The notes below the pieces were generated by a model, which searched no databases, had not been told where the DNA came from, and saw only the letters and a list, made by a program, of their open reading frames with translations. Of a stretch of 64,000 nucleotides of DNA, positions 52,444-59,488 are shown one piece after another. The stretch is from Nodosilinea sp. LEGE 06152. Its GTDB lineage: Bacteria > Cyanobacteriota > Cyanobacteriia > Phormidesmidales > Phormidesmidaceae. The translations under genes were made by a program, and so were the position numbers. Where the stretch lies: assembly GCF_015207525.1 (NCBI RefSeq), contig NZ_JADEWR010000004.1, positions 161,787 to 225,786 on the forward strand, read 5' to 3'. The stretch's first letter is position 1, and the number at the start of each line of letters is the position of its first letter.

Positions 52444-53220
52444 TCATCGCTGCTCAAGCTGGGCCGCAATCCAGGTTTCCTCCTCTTTTGAGAAAGCGGG
52501 CGGGGGAGGCAGTTCGCCATAGTTCAGTGAAAGATCGTAGGCGGCTTCGTCGTAGATTTCGATGAGGGCAGCCTGTAACTCTAGCGGCACATCTTCATCG
52601 GGTGGCTGTAGCGGAATGGGTACCACCGGCAGCGGTGATGTCAGCGGCACGGGCCAAATTTCAGTCTTTTTCGCACTGGCCCGAGTCAGGGCGATGCAGT
52701 AGGGCACCGAGGGCAACCGGCTCTGGGCAAAGGGGCGCGTTCCTCGACGTAGCAAATCTATTTCTAAGAGGTGAACGTTGGCGGCATAGAGCCGTCTTCG
52801 CTTTTGGCGGTAGGCCGCTAATCCTGGTTCTCGCTTGTTGACTGGAGACAAAATTTCAAGACTGGTCACCAGCCGATTTTTAGCAACGTCTCGAATTTCA
52901 ACCGCGGTGATGCGAACGTCAACAGTTTCAGGGAACGGCAGGGTCAGGCTCGGTGGGGTAATAATGGCTGTATCGGTGCTGCTGTTTTGGCGAATCTGTT
53001 GTTGACCTAGGGCTTCTAGCACTTCGACATCGGGGTATAAGATGCCGATTTCGCCTTCCGGGAAGGGATCTTCTGCCAAGTAGATCTCTAAACGAGCGAT
53101 GTACCTGGGGCGCAGCAGCGGGGCGAGCTTCTGGCGAATTTTGCTCGCCAGAGCGCTGTGGACATCGGGCCACAGATACCCTTCAAGGTAAGGATCCATA
53201 CCAGGAAAGGGAGAAGGCAT
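52444..53220 (-). CDS. DUF4058 family protein
   Basis: A 258-residue soluble protein starting MPSPFPGMDPYLEGYLWPDV, the hallmark of DUF4058, followed by IEIRDVAKNRLVTSLEILSP-like VEIRDVAKNRLVTSLEILSP and NKREPGLAAYRQKRRRL near residues 110-140. These proteins are numerous paralogues in cyanobacteria; the VTxIExLSPxNK text recalls Uma2/PD-(D/E)XK-type cores, but function is unproven. Convergent with polA. Confidence 0.92.
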   Translation of the reverse strand: MPSPFPGMDPYLEGYLWPDVHSALASKIRQKLAPLLRPRYIARLEIYLAEDPFPEGEIGILYPDVEVLEALGQQQIRQNSSTDTAIITPPSLTLPFPETVDVRITAVEIRDVAKNRLVTSLEILSPVNKREPGLAAYRQKRRRLYAANVHLLEIDLLRRGTRPFAQSRLPSVPYCIALTRASAKKTEIWPVPLTSPLPVVPIPLQPPDEDVPLELQAALIEIYDEAAYDLSLNYGELPPPPAFSKEEETWIAAQLEQR

Positions 53221-53305
53221 GGTTCAACCATGGATGACGCTTTCCAAATCCTAAGCGATGCAGAGGATAACCGTTGTCGAAGGTCCTCAATCGGCCAACA
53301 GCAAA

Positions 53306-53337
53306 GGGGGATGGCTAACTAAAATCAGCCATCCCCC
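53306..53337 (-). terminator. Hairpin after the 53489-53971 gene
   Basis: GGGGGATGGCT / AGCCATCCCCC stem around a 10-base loop; on the minus strand it is followed by TTTGC. It lies about 150 bases past the stop of the minus-strand gene. Confidence 0.6.
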
Positions 53338-53370
53338 TGAGGTGTTTTGAGCGTAAGCGTCCCTGCAATG

Positions 53371-53437
53371 ATGCTGGCTGAGCGAAGTCGTTCGCTCTGC
53401 GTCTCCCGAAGGGAGAAAGCCAAAACCTACCCGAGAT
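53371..53437. repeat. 67-bp interspersed repeat, copy 2
   Basis: Begins ATGCTGGCTGAGCGAAGTCG and ends CCAAAACCTACCCGAGAT. It is the near-identical reverse complement of 36443-36509 and includes the TCTCCCGAAGGGAGA hairpin. Confidence 0.85.
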
Positions 53438-53488
53438 GTCCCCTTCGACTTCGCTCAGGAAACGGTTACTTTTGAGCCAAGTGGTGTT

Positions 53489-53971
53489 TTAGGCGGCCAT
53501 GTCATCGCTGGCTTTGGCGCGGCGACGGCCTAGGGCTTTGAAGCGTTCGCCTAGCTGGTCGGCGACGCTCTTGAGGCCGGGGGAGTGGCGGGCGGCGGTT
53601 TTGGCGTAGTCGTAGACGAGCAGGCTGCTGCTCATCGATTCGCTGCCGACGGCGAGTAGGGTGTCGTCAACGGTTTCGGTGAGCTGCTCTAGCAGGCCCA
53701 GCACTTCGCTGAGGGCGACGGTGAGTTGGTAGTCGCGGTTAAACTCGGCAATGTCAAAGTTGCTGGGCACAATGCTGGGATTGTTTTGGGTGGCGGTGAC
53801 ACTGTTGCGAACGAAGGCGAGGCTTTTGTCACCCATTTTGAAGCGCTTGCGGCGTTCGGCGGGGGTGAGGTTGATGAGAAAGGGGAGATTTTTGTGGATG
53901 GCGGCGATCGCCGCTTTGATCTCGCCCATGGCCTGGTCTGACACGGCGGCGCTGATGTTTTCGTAGGGCAT
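53489..53971 (-). CDS. Conserved protein of unknown function
   Basis: A 160-residue mostly helical protein starting MPYENISAAVSDQAMGEIKA, with the conserved block LPFLINLTPAERRKRFKMGD followed by KSLAFVRNSVTATQNNP. I have seen this family in cyanobacteria and other phyla without a function. The C terminus is basic (RFKALGRRRAKA). Stands alone; a hairpin terminator follows. Confidence 0.75.
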   Translation of the reverse strand: MPYENISAAVSDQAMGEIKAAIAAIHKNLPFLINLTPAERRKRFKMGDKSLAFVRNSVTATQNNPSIVPSNFDIAEFNRDYQLTVALSEVLGLLEQLTETVDDTLLAVGSESMSSSLLVYDYAKTAARHSPGLKSVADQLGERFKALGRRRAKASDDMAA

Positions 53972-54347
53972 ACCCTGATGTCTCCTTGTTTTTAGATGCG
54001 AGTAAGGTTGGCTTGAGCGGGCAAAACGCTGGAATGGTTTGCTCGCTCATAGGTGAAACATGCCCTGCGATCGGTGGGAGAGATCGAGATATGCCCTCAC
54101 TCCGAGGTGATTCAGCCATTAGGCTGAGGGTAAGCTCATCATCACATCACTACTAGATTCTCTAGTCCACCTGTAGAGGTCATGCTCAAGGCAACAAGTT
54201 TTGTTCAAAATATGTAGCCTTCTAAGATCTTTGGCTAAGGTTTGAGGGAAGGAAAACAGCCCACTCTTACGTTGAGTTGCTTTCTGTTTTACTCCTAGCT
54301 TTACAAGCTGCGTAGTGTCGATTCAACTGGTATCCCTGCAAAAAACA
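53972..54347. other. Intergenic boundary before the NACHT gene
   Basis: 376 bases without a gene. Composition turns AT-rich from about 54130. No attachment-site duplication or tRNA is visible. Confidence 0.5.
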
Positions 54348-57300
54348 ATGAGCGGAATTACCCCTAAAAAGCCCACATCGATCTGGAAGCGCCCCCTACA
54401 AGTCAAGTTTGGTGATTTAGCTACGGCTTTGGGCAAGGTCGCCATCACTGGATCTTTTGGCCTTTGGCCAGAAACAGCCAGCGGCGGGGTAGATATCTTA
54501 GCTGCTCTGGGTATCCAGGGAGATGAAGTAGGGGCTATAGCCTGGATGCTGGTGCAACGATCCCTGTTACAGGCCATGTCAGAATTAACTGGCGAGTGTA
54601 AAACCGACCTTATCGATAAGTCGCCCAACTTCAAACTACTGTGTGAACAGCTTGATCATGCTCTGGAAAACAGTGAACTTTCCCTAGATCCAAAGTTCTT
54701 CAACCGTCCCAAGCAATTGCCCGTTGTAGAAGAAGTGAAGGCCCCGTTTAGACAGTGGTTACAGACTTACGGCCTATCGCCACAACAAGCTCAGTCTTTG
54801 GCTGATCGCTTGCCCCGCTATTTTGTCTTTGCCCTCAATGAACAGTGGCGTGCCAATCCGACTGATTATGTCTTACTACAACAGTCCCTTGGTGGTCCCT
54901 TCGAGGCAGCCAATGAACGGGAACTAGCGTGGATGCGCTACGCCGCATGGCTACAGCGACGAGTGGATGAACCCATGTTTGCTGAAGCCTTTGGCCTACG
55001 GCAAGTGTATATTCCCCTGCGGGCTTATTATGAATGCAAGATTGAGCCTTCAAAGTCCGACGACCTGTACTACAGCGCCACCAGGCAAGATGAAACTACT
55101 CTACGGTTTGTGGTCGATTTACAGACTGCTGTTCTTGATTGGCTAGACAAGGCTGAAAAAGATGATGCCATCCGCATTATTTGCGGCGGACCAGGCTGCG
55201 GCAAGTCCTCGTTTGGGCGTATGCTGGCAGCCTACCTGACAGAAACCGAGAAGCTACCAGTATTATTTATACCGTTGCACCAATTTGATCCATCCGGAGA
55301 TCTAGTTGATGCTCTCAACAACTTTTTACGAACAGATCTGGATAGCATTCTACCTCCCAATCCATTGAAAAAAGGGAACTCAGAACAACAGCTACTTCTA
55401 ATTTTTGACGGGCTGGATGAGTTGGCCATGCAAGGTAAAGTGGCGGCACAAGTTGCTCAAGACTTTGTACGGGAGGTACAAAAGAAATTATTAGCCTTTA
55501 ATCGTACTGAAGCCCGTGTTTTTGCCTTAATCAGTGGACGGGATCCGGCAATACAAACTATTAAAACGGAGTTTCGAAAAGTAGGGCAAGTTCTTCACGT
55601 TTTGCCCTACTTCCAAACCGAGGAAGAAAGGAGAAAACATAATTACAGTAAAAAAGAAGAAGAAGAGCAAAAACTTCTTCAGCAAGACCAGCGGCAAACC
55701 TGGTGGCAAACCTATGGACAGCTAAAGGGCAAAGACTATGCCAAGATGCCGGAAGAATTGAACCAGGGCAAGCTGATCGAAATTACCGCTCAGCCCCTAC
55801 TGAACTATCTTGTTGCCCTCAGCTACGACCGCAACGAAATCAACTTTTCCGCAGAAAGCAACCTCAATATTATCTACAATGACCTGTTAACTCAGGTATA
55901 TCAACGAGATTGGGAAGGCTATAAACACCCTGCCCTGGGAAACATTGAAAAAAAAGACTTTATTCGCATTCTCGAAGAAATTGCTGTTGCCTGTTGGCAT
56001 GGTAACGGGCGTACTGCAACTATTAGGCGCATTGCTGACCGTTGTGCCAGCGGCACCCTAAAACGAGTACTGGAAATTTTCGAAGGAGGGGCTAACGAAG
56101 GTGTCACTCGTTTACTCACTGCCTTTTATTTTCGACAAAGTGACATTCAAGGCAGCGAAGCAACCTTTGAATTTACTCACAAAAGCTTTGCCGAATATCT
56201 TATTGCCCGCCGTATTGTTTTGGAATTGAATCTAATTCAAGAGGAATTTTCTCGGCACTGCGAAAATATTGATGTAGGCTGGGATGAAAAAGAATGCCTC
56301 AAAAGATGGATCACTCTATGCGGCATCATAGAACTGGATAAGTATATTTTGATTTTTTTAAGAGCCGAAGTAGCCTGTCAAGACATTTCCAAGATTTTAT
56401 CGTGGCAAAAGGTTTTGTGTGAGATTTTCGCTTTTGGTTTACGCTATGGAATGCCTATGGAATATTTAAAGGATCGTCCTGGCTTATTAATTGAAATTCA
56501 AATGTCACAAAACTCAGAATTTGCCCTTTTGGCATGCATAAATGCCTGTTCCAGAGTAAGCAAAGTAGCCTTGAAGATTGATTGGCCTTCTTCACATTGC
56601 TTCTCCAAGTGGATAAGAATTATTCAAGCCCAGAGCAGCAAATACAATCCCAAAAGCATAATCAGGGATTGCCTCAATTATTTAGATTTTCATGGATGCA
56701 ATTTAAGCGGATTAAACTTAACTTCATTCAATCTAGAAGGTTCGATTTTTGAGATGGCTCAATTCAATAACTCAAATCTTGAAGGAGTCAACTTAACTCA
56801 TGCCAACTTAGCAAAGGCTAGTTTCTGCGAGGCCAATCTTTCTAACTCTATTCTCCGGAATGCAAAGATGAATGGGGTTGACTTAAGTGAAGCCATTTTA
56901 AGATCAGCCGATTTTGGTCTTTCAAACTTAGAAAATTCAATTCTTTGCGGCTCTGATATTTCCTATGCCAGGATGAATCATACTAATTTGACCAATGTAG
57001 ATTTTGGTGCGTCTAATGCCAGCGGCACGGATTTTTTGCATGCAGATTTAACTAACGCTACCTTTACAGGCTCTAAACTTAGTTATTCTAATTTCAGTTT
57101 TTGCAAGCTTGATGGAGTTTCTTTCGCTCAAGCAAACTTACAAGAAGCCATATTTTTTAATGTTGATCTAAGCAAGACGGATGGACTTACTCTTGGAGAA
57201 ATGATTAACGAGGATTCTCCTTACATTTGCAAGTCCAAAATGCCTATAAATTTGCAATCGTCCTTCGATGAAAATTTAATGGTAGAAAGATTTTTGCGGC

Positions 57301-57362
57301 TAATGGTAGATCATAAAGTCTTTTATAATCAAGAGGAGGCAAAAAACTTCTTGCTTGATTAA
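54348..57362 (+). CDS. NACHT NTPase with C-terminal pentapeptide repeats
   Basis: A 1004-residue STAND-type protein. Residues 1-260 are an N-terminal region of unknown fold (WKRPLQVKFGDLATALGKVA near 13). The NACHT domain has Walker A GGPGCGKSSFGRMLAAYL (about 280) and Walker B LLLIFDGLDELAMQGK (about 353), then a helical middle (FEFTHKSFAEYLIARRIVLE near 610). Residues about 775-960 are A(D/N)Lxx pentapeptide repeats (GVNLTHANLAKASFCEANLS). NACHT-repeat proteins of this type act in anti-phage defence in other bacteria; this role is inferred here. Codons are AT-rich unlike its neighbours. The start is uncertain: GTG at 54315 is possible, and neither has a ribosome site. Confidence 0.88.
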   Translation: MSGITPKKPTSIWKRPLQVKFGDLATALGKVAITGSFGLWPETASGGVDILAALGIQGDEVGAIAWMLVQRSLLQAMSELTGECKTDLIDKSPNFKLLCEQLDHALENSELSLDPKFFNRPKQLPVVEEVKAPFRQWLQTYGLSPQQAQSLADRLPRYFVFALNEQWRANPTDYVLLQQSLGGPFEAANERELAWMRYAAWLQRRVDEPMFAEAFGLRQVYIPLRAYYECKIEPSKSDDLYYSATRQDETTLRFVVDLQTAVLDWLDKAEKDDAIRIICGGPGCGKSSFGRMLAAYLTETEKLPVLFIPLHQFDPSGDLVDALNNFLRTDLDSILPPNPLKKGNSEQQLLLIFDGLDELAMQGKVAAQVAQDFVREVQKKLLAFNRTEARVFALISGRDPAIQTIKTEFRKVGQVLHVLPYFQTEEERRKHNYSKKEEEEQKLLQQDQRQTWWQTYGQLKGKDYAKMPEELNQGKLIEITAQPLLNYLVALSYDRNEINFSAESNLNIIYNDLLTQVYQRDWEGYKHPALGNIEKKDFIRILEEIAVACWHGNGRTATIRRIADRCASGTLKRVLEIFEGGANEGVTRLLTAFYFRQSDIQGSEATFEFTHKSFAEYLIARRIVLELNLIQEEFSRHCENIDVGWDEKECLKRWITLCGIIELDKYILIFLRAEVACQDISKILSWQKVLCEIFAFGLRYGMPMEYLKDRPGLLIEIQMSQNSEFALLACINACSRVSKVALKIDWPSSHCFSKWIRIIQAQSSKYNPKSIIRDCLNYLDFHGCNLSGLNLTSFNLEGSIFEMAQFNNSNLEGVNLTHANLAKASFCEANLSNSILRNAKMNGVDLSEAILRSADFGLSNLENSILCGSDISYARMNHTNLTNVDFGASNASGTDFLHADLTNATFTGSKLSYSNFSFCKLDGVSFAQANLQEAIFFNVDLSKTDGLTLGEMINEDSPYICKSKMPINLQSSFDENLMVERFLRLMVDHKVFYNQEEAKNFLLD

Positions 57363-57522
57363 AGTTATTTTGTCATAAGCCCGCTAGCCAGCTCTACGAT
57401 CTCCACAAACAGCCGTATTCACGCCGAGCATGGGCACAAGTGAAGCCTCACTACCAACCCTTACCACTTCAGGCGTTAGGGTTAATAATAAAATAAGAGC
57501 AACTACCATGCTGCAAGGTGTT

Positions 57523-57795
57523 ATGGCCCAAATCATCCTTCACCTCTCCGATGACCTGGCAGAACGCCTAGCCCCTTTCCGGGATAGGCTGCCAGAACTG
57601 CTTGAGCGTGGGTTGCAGGACATGTTGGAAGAACCTGCTCCAGACAACCCCGCTCCAGAATCAGAGTTAAGCCCTTCTCCACAACACATAGAGTTATTCA
57701 GGCTTCTTCGCCAACTCCGCACCAATATTCAAGCCAAGCACGGAACCTACCAAGGCGAGCTGCTAGCCGAGACTCGTTCAGATCGGGAAAGATGA
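57523..57795 (+). CDS. Small antitoxin-like protein
   Basis: A 90-residue protein: MAQIILHLSDDLAERLAPFR followed by DRLPELLERGLQDMLEE, an amphipathic N-terminal region, then a Pro-rich linker and a basic tail. The pattern (I-x-L-x-L-S/P-D-x-L) recalls small cyanobacterial proteins encoded next to PIN or RelE toxins. The ATG at 57523 has AAGGTG five bases upstream and is preferred over ATG 57508. No toxin follows on this strand; the TA pair on the other strand ends one base away. Confidence 0.6.
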   Translation: MAQIILHLSDDLAERLAPFRDRLPELLERGLQDMLEEPAPDNPAPESELSPSPQHIELFRLLRQLRTNIQAKHGTYQGELLAETRSDRER

Positions 57796-57796
57796 C

Positions 57797-58021
57797 TCAA
57801 GCCGCATAACGGCGAATTTCAACCTCTGCACCGCTGGCAATGGCTTCTTCTGCCCGTTCTAGCAATTTCCCTGTCACCTCATCACCGAGGTAATATTCAC
57901 CGCAGTTTTCGCAGACCTCAGCAGGCACCCGCTTAAATACGACGATCGCACCCTCCCGTTCTAAGGTAACCGTCACCAGCCCCGCTTTAGTTTGTCCTTG
58001 TTTGCAAATGACACAGTTCAT
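57797..58021 (-). CDS. YgiT/MqsA-type zinc-finger antitoxin
   Basis: A 74-residue protein with a four-cysteine zinc finger, MNCVICKQGQTKAGLVTVTL then EVCENCGEYYLGDEV, as in the N-terminal half of MqsA antitoxins; the C-terminal DNA-binding XRE domain of MqsA is missing, which is usual for DUF4258 partners. It overlaps the upstream DUF4258 gene by four bases. Confidence 0.85.
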   Translation of the reverse strand: MNCVICKQGQTKAGLVTVTLEREGAIVVFKRVPAEVCENCGEYYLGDEVTGKLLERAEEAIASGAEVEIRRYAA

Positions 58022-58314
58022 GGTTGCTTCCGAGTTTTAAAGTCAGGTTGCCACAGGTCTAAATCTGGCTCATAAGCAGTAATGACATAGACCGTCAGGG
58101 TTTCGGCATCCCTTGCCGCGACCACATGAATGGGGCGCTGATTCACTACCCCTAGCATAAGGTAGCTAGGATAAGGGCGATCATCAGGATATTCAGCGAT
58201 CGCTTCCCCACTAGCAAGCACTGTCTTCACATCGTCTCGGCTGATACTGCGCTGAAACATCTGCTTAACAGCATGACCTGAGAAAACAATTGTCTGATAA
58301 TCCACCTTGGCCAA
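58018..58314 (-). CDS. DUF4258 protein, probable toxin
   Basis: A 98-residue protein of the DUF4258 family, which resembles RelE/BrnT-like mRNA-cleaving toxins: FSGHAVKQMFQRSISRDDVK near residue 11, VNQRPIHVVAARDAETLTVY near 56 and ITAYEPDLDLW at the C terminus. The start is a TTG at 58314 with AGGAC just upstream. Together with the overlapping zinc-finger gene it makes a typical type II-like pair. Confidence 0.85.
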   Translation of the reverse strand: MAKVDYQTIVFSGHAVKQMFQRSISRDDVKTVLASGEAIAEYPDDRPYPSYLMLGVVNQRPIHVVAARDAETLTVYVITAYEPDLDLWQPDFKTRKQP

Positions 58315-58350
58315 TAGTCCTAGAAGGAACTTAATCCATCATTACCGAAA

Positions 58351-58383
58351 AGATCCCTGGATTCTCGGAGAATCCAGGGATCT
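58351..58383 (-). terminator. Strong terminator after the 58393-58680 gene
   Basis: AGATCCCTGGATTCT-CGG-AGAATCCAGGGATCT, a perfect 15-bp stem. On the minus strand it is followed by TTTCGG and lies ten bases after the stop. Confidence 0.88.
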
Positions 58384-58392
58384 AATTCACCA

Positions 58393-58680
58393 CTAACCTA
58401 ACTGGCGATCGCGCAGCAGCAAGCTAAATACCTCCCCTTGTTCTGGGGTAATCAGTATCCCCGACTCGGGTATCGTGAACTGGCGGCTCCACTCTAGCCG
58501 CTCGGCGTATTGCAGCAGATGCAGGTGGTTGATCGCCCCCTGCACCCCCTCCGGCGAGCCAATCGCCAGATGGCGCAATCGCTCGCGCCCCGGCTGAGCC
58601 TTAGGATTCGCTAGCAGCAGCGGCGGACGGGTCGCCGCACCCCCACGGGCCGACGACGCCAAAAATGGCAAACACAACAT
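58393..58680 (-). CDS. Small protein related to the 29852-30157 product
   Basis: A 95-residue protein: a Leu/Ala-rich N terminus (MLCLPFLASSARGGAATRPP), then RERLRHLAIGSPEGVQGAIN, LHLLQYAERLEWSRQF and GILITPEQGEVFSLLLRDRQ. It shares an ungapped block with the product at 29852-30157 (R-H-x-x-x-G-S near its start, then L-H-x-L-x-Y-A and W-S). The ATG at 58680 has AAAGGA eleven bases upstream; a longer frame to 58884 is unlikely. Function unknown. Confidence 0.6.
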   Translation of the reverse strand: MLCLPFLASSARGGAATRPPLLLANPKAQPGRERLRHLAIGSPEGVQGAINHLHLLQYAERLEWSRQFTIPESGILITPEQGEVFSLLLRDRQLG

Positions 58681-58997
58681 AATCGGGTTCCTTTCCGATG
58701 AAACGACGGGTAAGAAACCCAAAAACTTGGCCGCCCCAGACATGTACAGTTCAGGGCGGCCAGGTAAGATCAACCTTAGCCTCCGAGACTGGGTAAGACA
58801 GTCGACGGGGTTAGCCGCTGGTTGGTGTTGACGCACCTTCCAGCGGCGCTTGACCAAATTTTTGGGAAGACAAGCTGCACGCACACAGCTATAGCTCAGT
58901 AAGATATCCTATTCAGACCACACAGACAAGTTAACTTTGTTACGACTTGAGCATCAGAATCAAGGGCGGCAAATTGTCCTCGGGCAGCAACACCCGC

Positions 58998-59136
58998 AGA
59001 GATCCCCCCTTGATCCCTCCTAAAGAAAGGGGTGAGGGCAACCCCGCCTAAATCTCTAGCTCAGCAACGAAAAAACTTCCCCCTTTTTAAGGGAGTGACG
59101 AATAGCACTAAGACCACAAAAAACCGGGGGATCTCT
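58998..59136. mobile_element. MITE-like element with 11-bp terminal inverted repeats
   Basis: AGAGATCCCCC (58998-59008) and GGGGGATCTCT (59126-59136) are perfect inverted ends of a 139-bp stretch with no coding capacity. The inside carries CCCTCCTAAAGAAAGGGG and CCCCCTTTTTAAGGG blocks typical of cyanobacterial non-autonomous elements. A related degenerate copy lies at 48802-48868. No target duplication is clear. Confidence 0.6.
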
Positions 59137-59139
59137 CAA

Positions 59140-59440
59140 CCTGGCTGAGTAGCCTCCGAACCTAGTCGAGTAGCTGCTGAGCTTAGCGGAGTAGTTCCCC
59201 AGCTTGGTCGAGTAGCCTCTGAGCTTAGTCGGGCAGTCTCTAAGCTTAGATGATTAGTCTTTGAGCTTAGTCGAGTAATCTCCGAACCTAGTCGAGTAGT
59301 CTTTGAGCTTAGACGAGTAGTCTTCGAGCTTAGACGAGTAGTCTTCGAGCTTAGACGAGTAGTCTCTGAACCTAGTCGAGTAATCTCCGAGCCTAGCTAA
59401 GTAGTCTCTGAGCCTAGTCAAGCAAGCTCCGAATCGAGAA
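59140..59440. repeat. 21-bp tandem repeat array
   Basis: About fourteen degenerate copies of a 21-bp unit whose best-kept form is GAGTAGTCTTCGAGCTTAGAC; three central copies (about 59316-59378) are nearly identical and the flanks diverge. Because 21 is a multiple of three, the minus strand reads as heptads such as DYSSKLE, but the frame stops at 59254 and lacks a credible start. Confidence 0.85.
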
Positions 59441-59488
59441 TATCCGAAAGAAACTTTGGGTAAAGCTTTATTTGTGCTGACTGGCCTT

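Larger units (their letters stand above)
58681..59488. other. 800-bp non-coding region with repeats
   Basis: No gene is supported. It contains a MITE-like element at 58998-59136 and a 21-bp tandem repeat array at 59140-59440, both described separately. The open frame at 59254-59568 is a by-product of the array. Confidence 0.6.

Noticed and set aside
59140..59440. Possible CRISPR array
   Set aside because: The units are contiguous 21-bp repeats without spacers and are degenerate; no cas genes are nearby.
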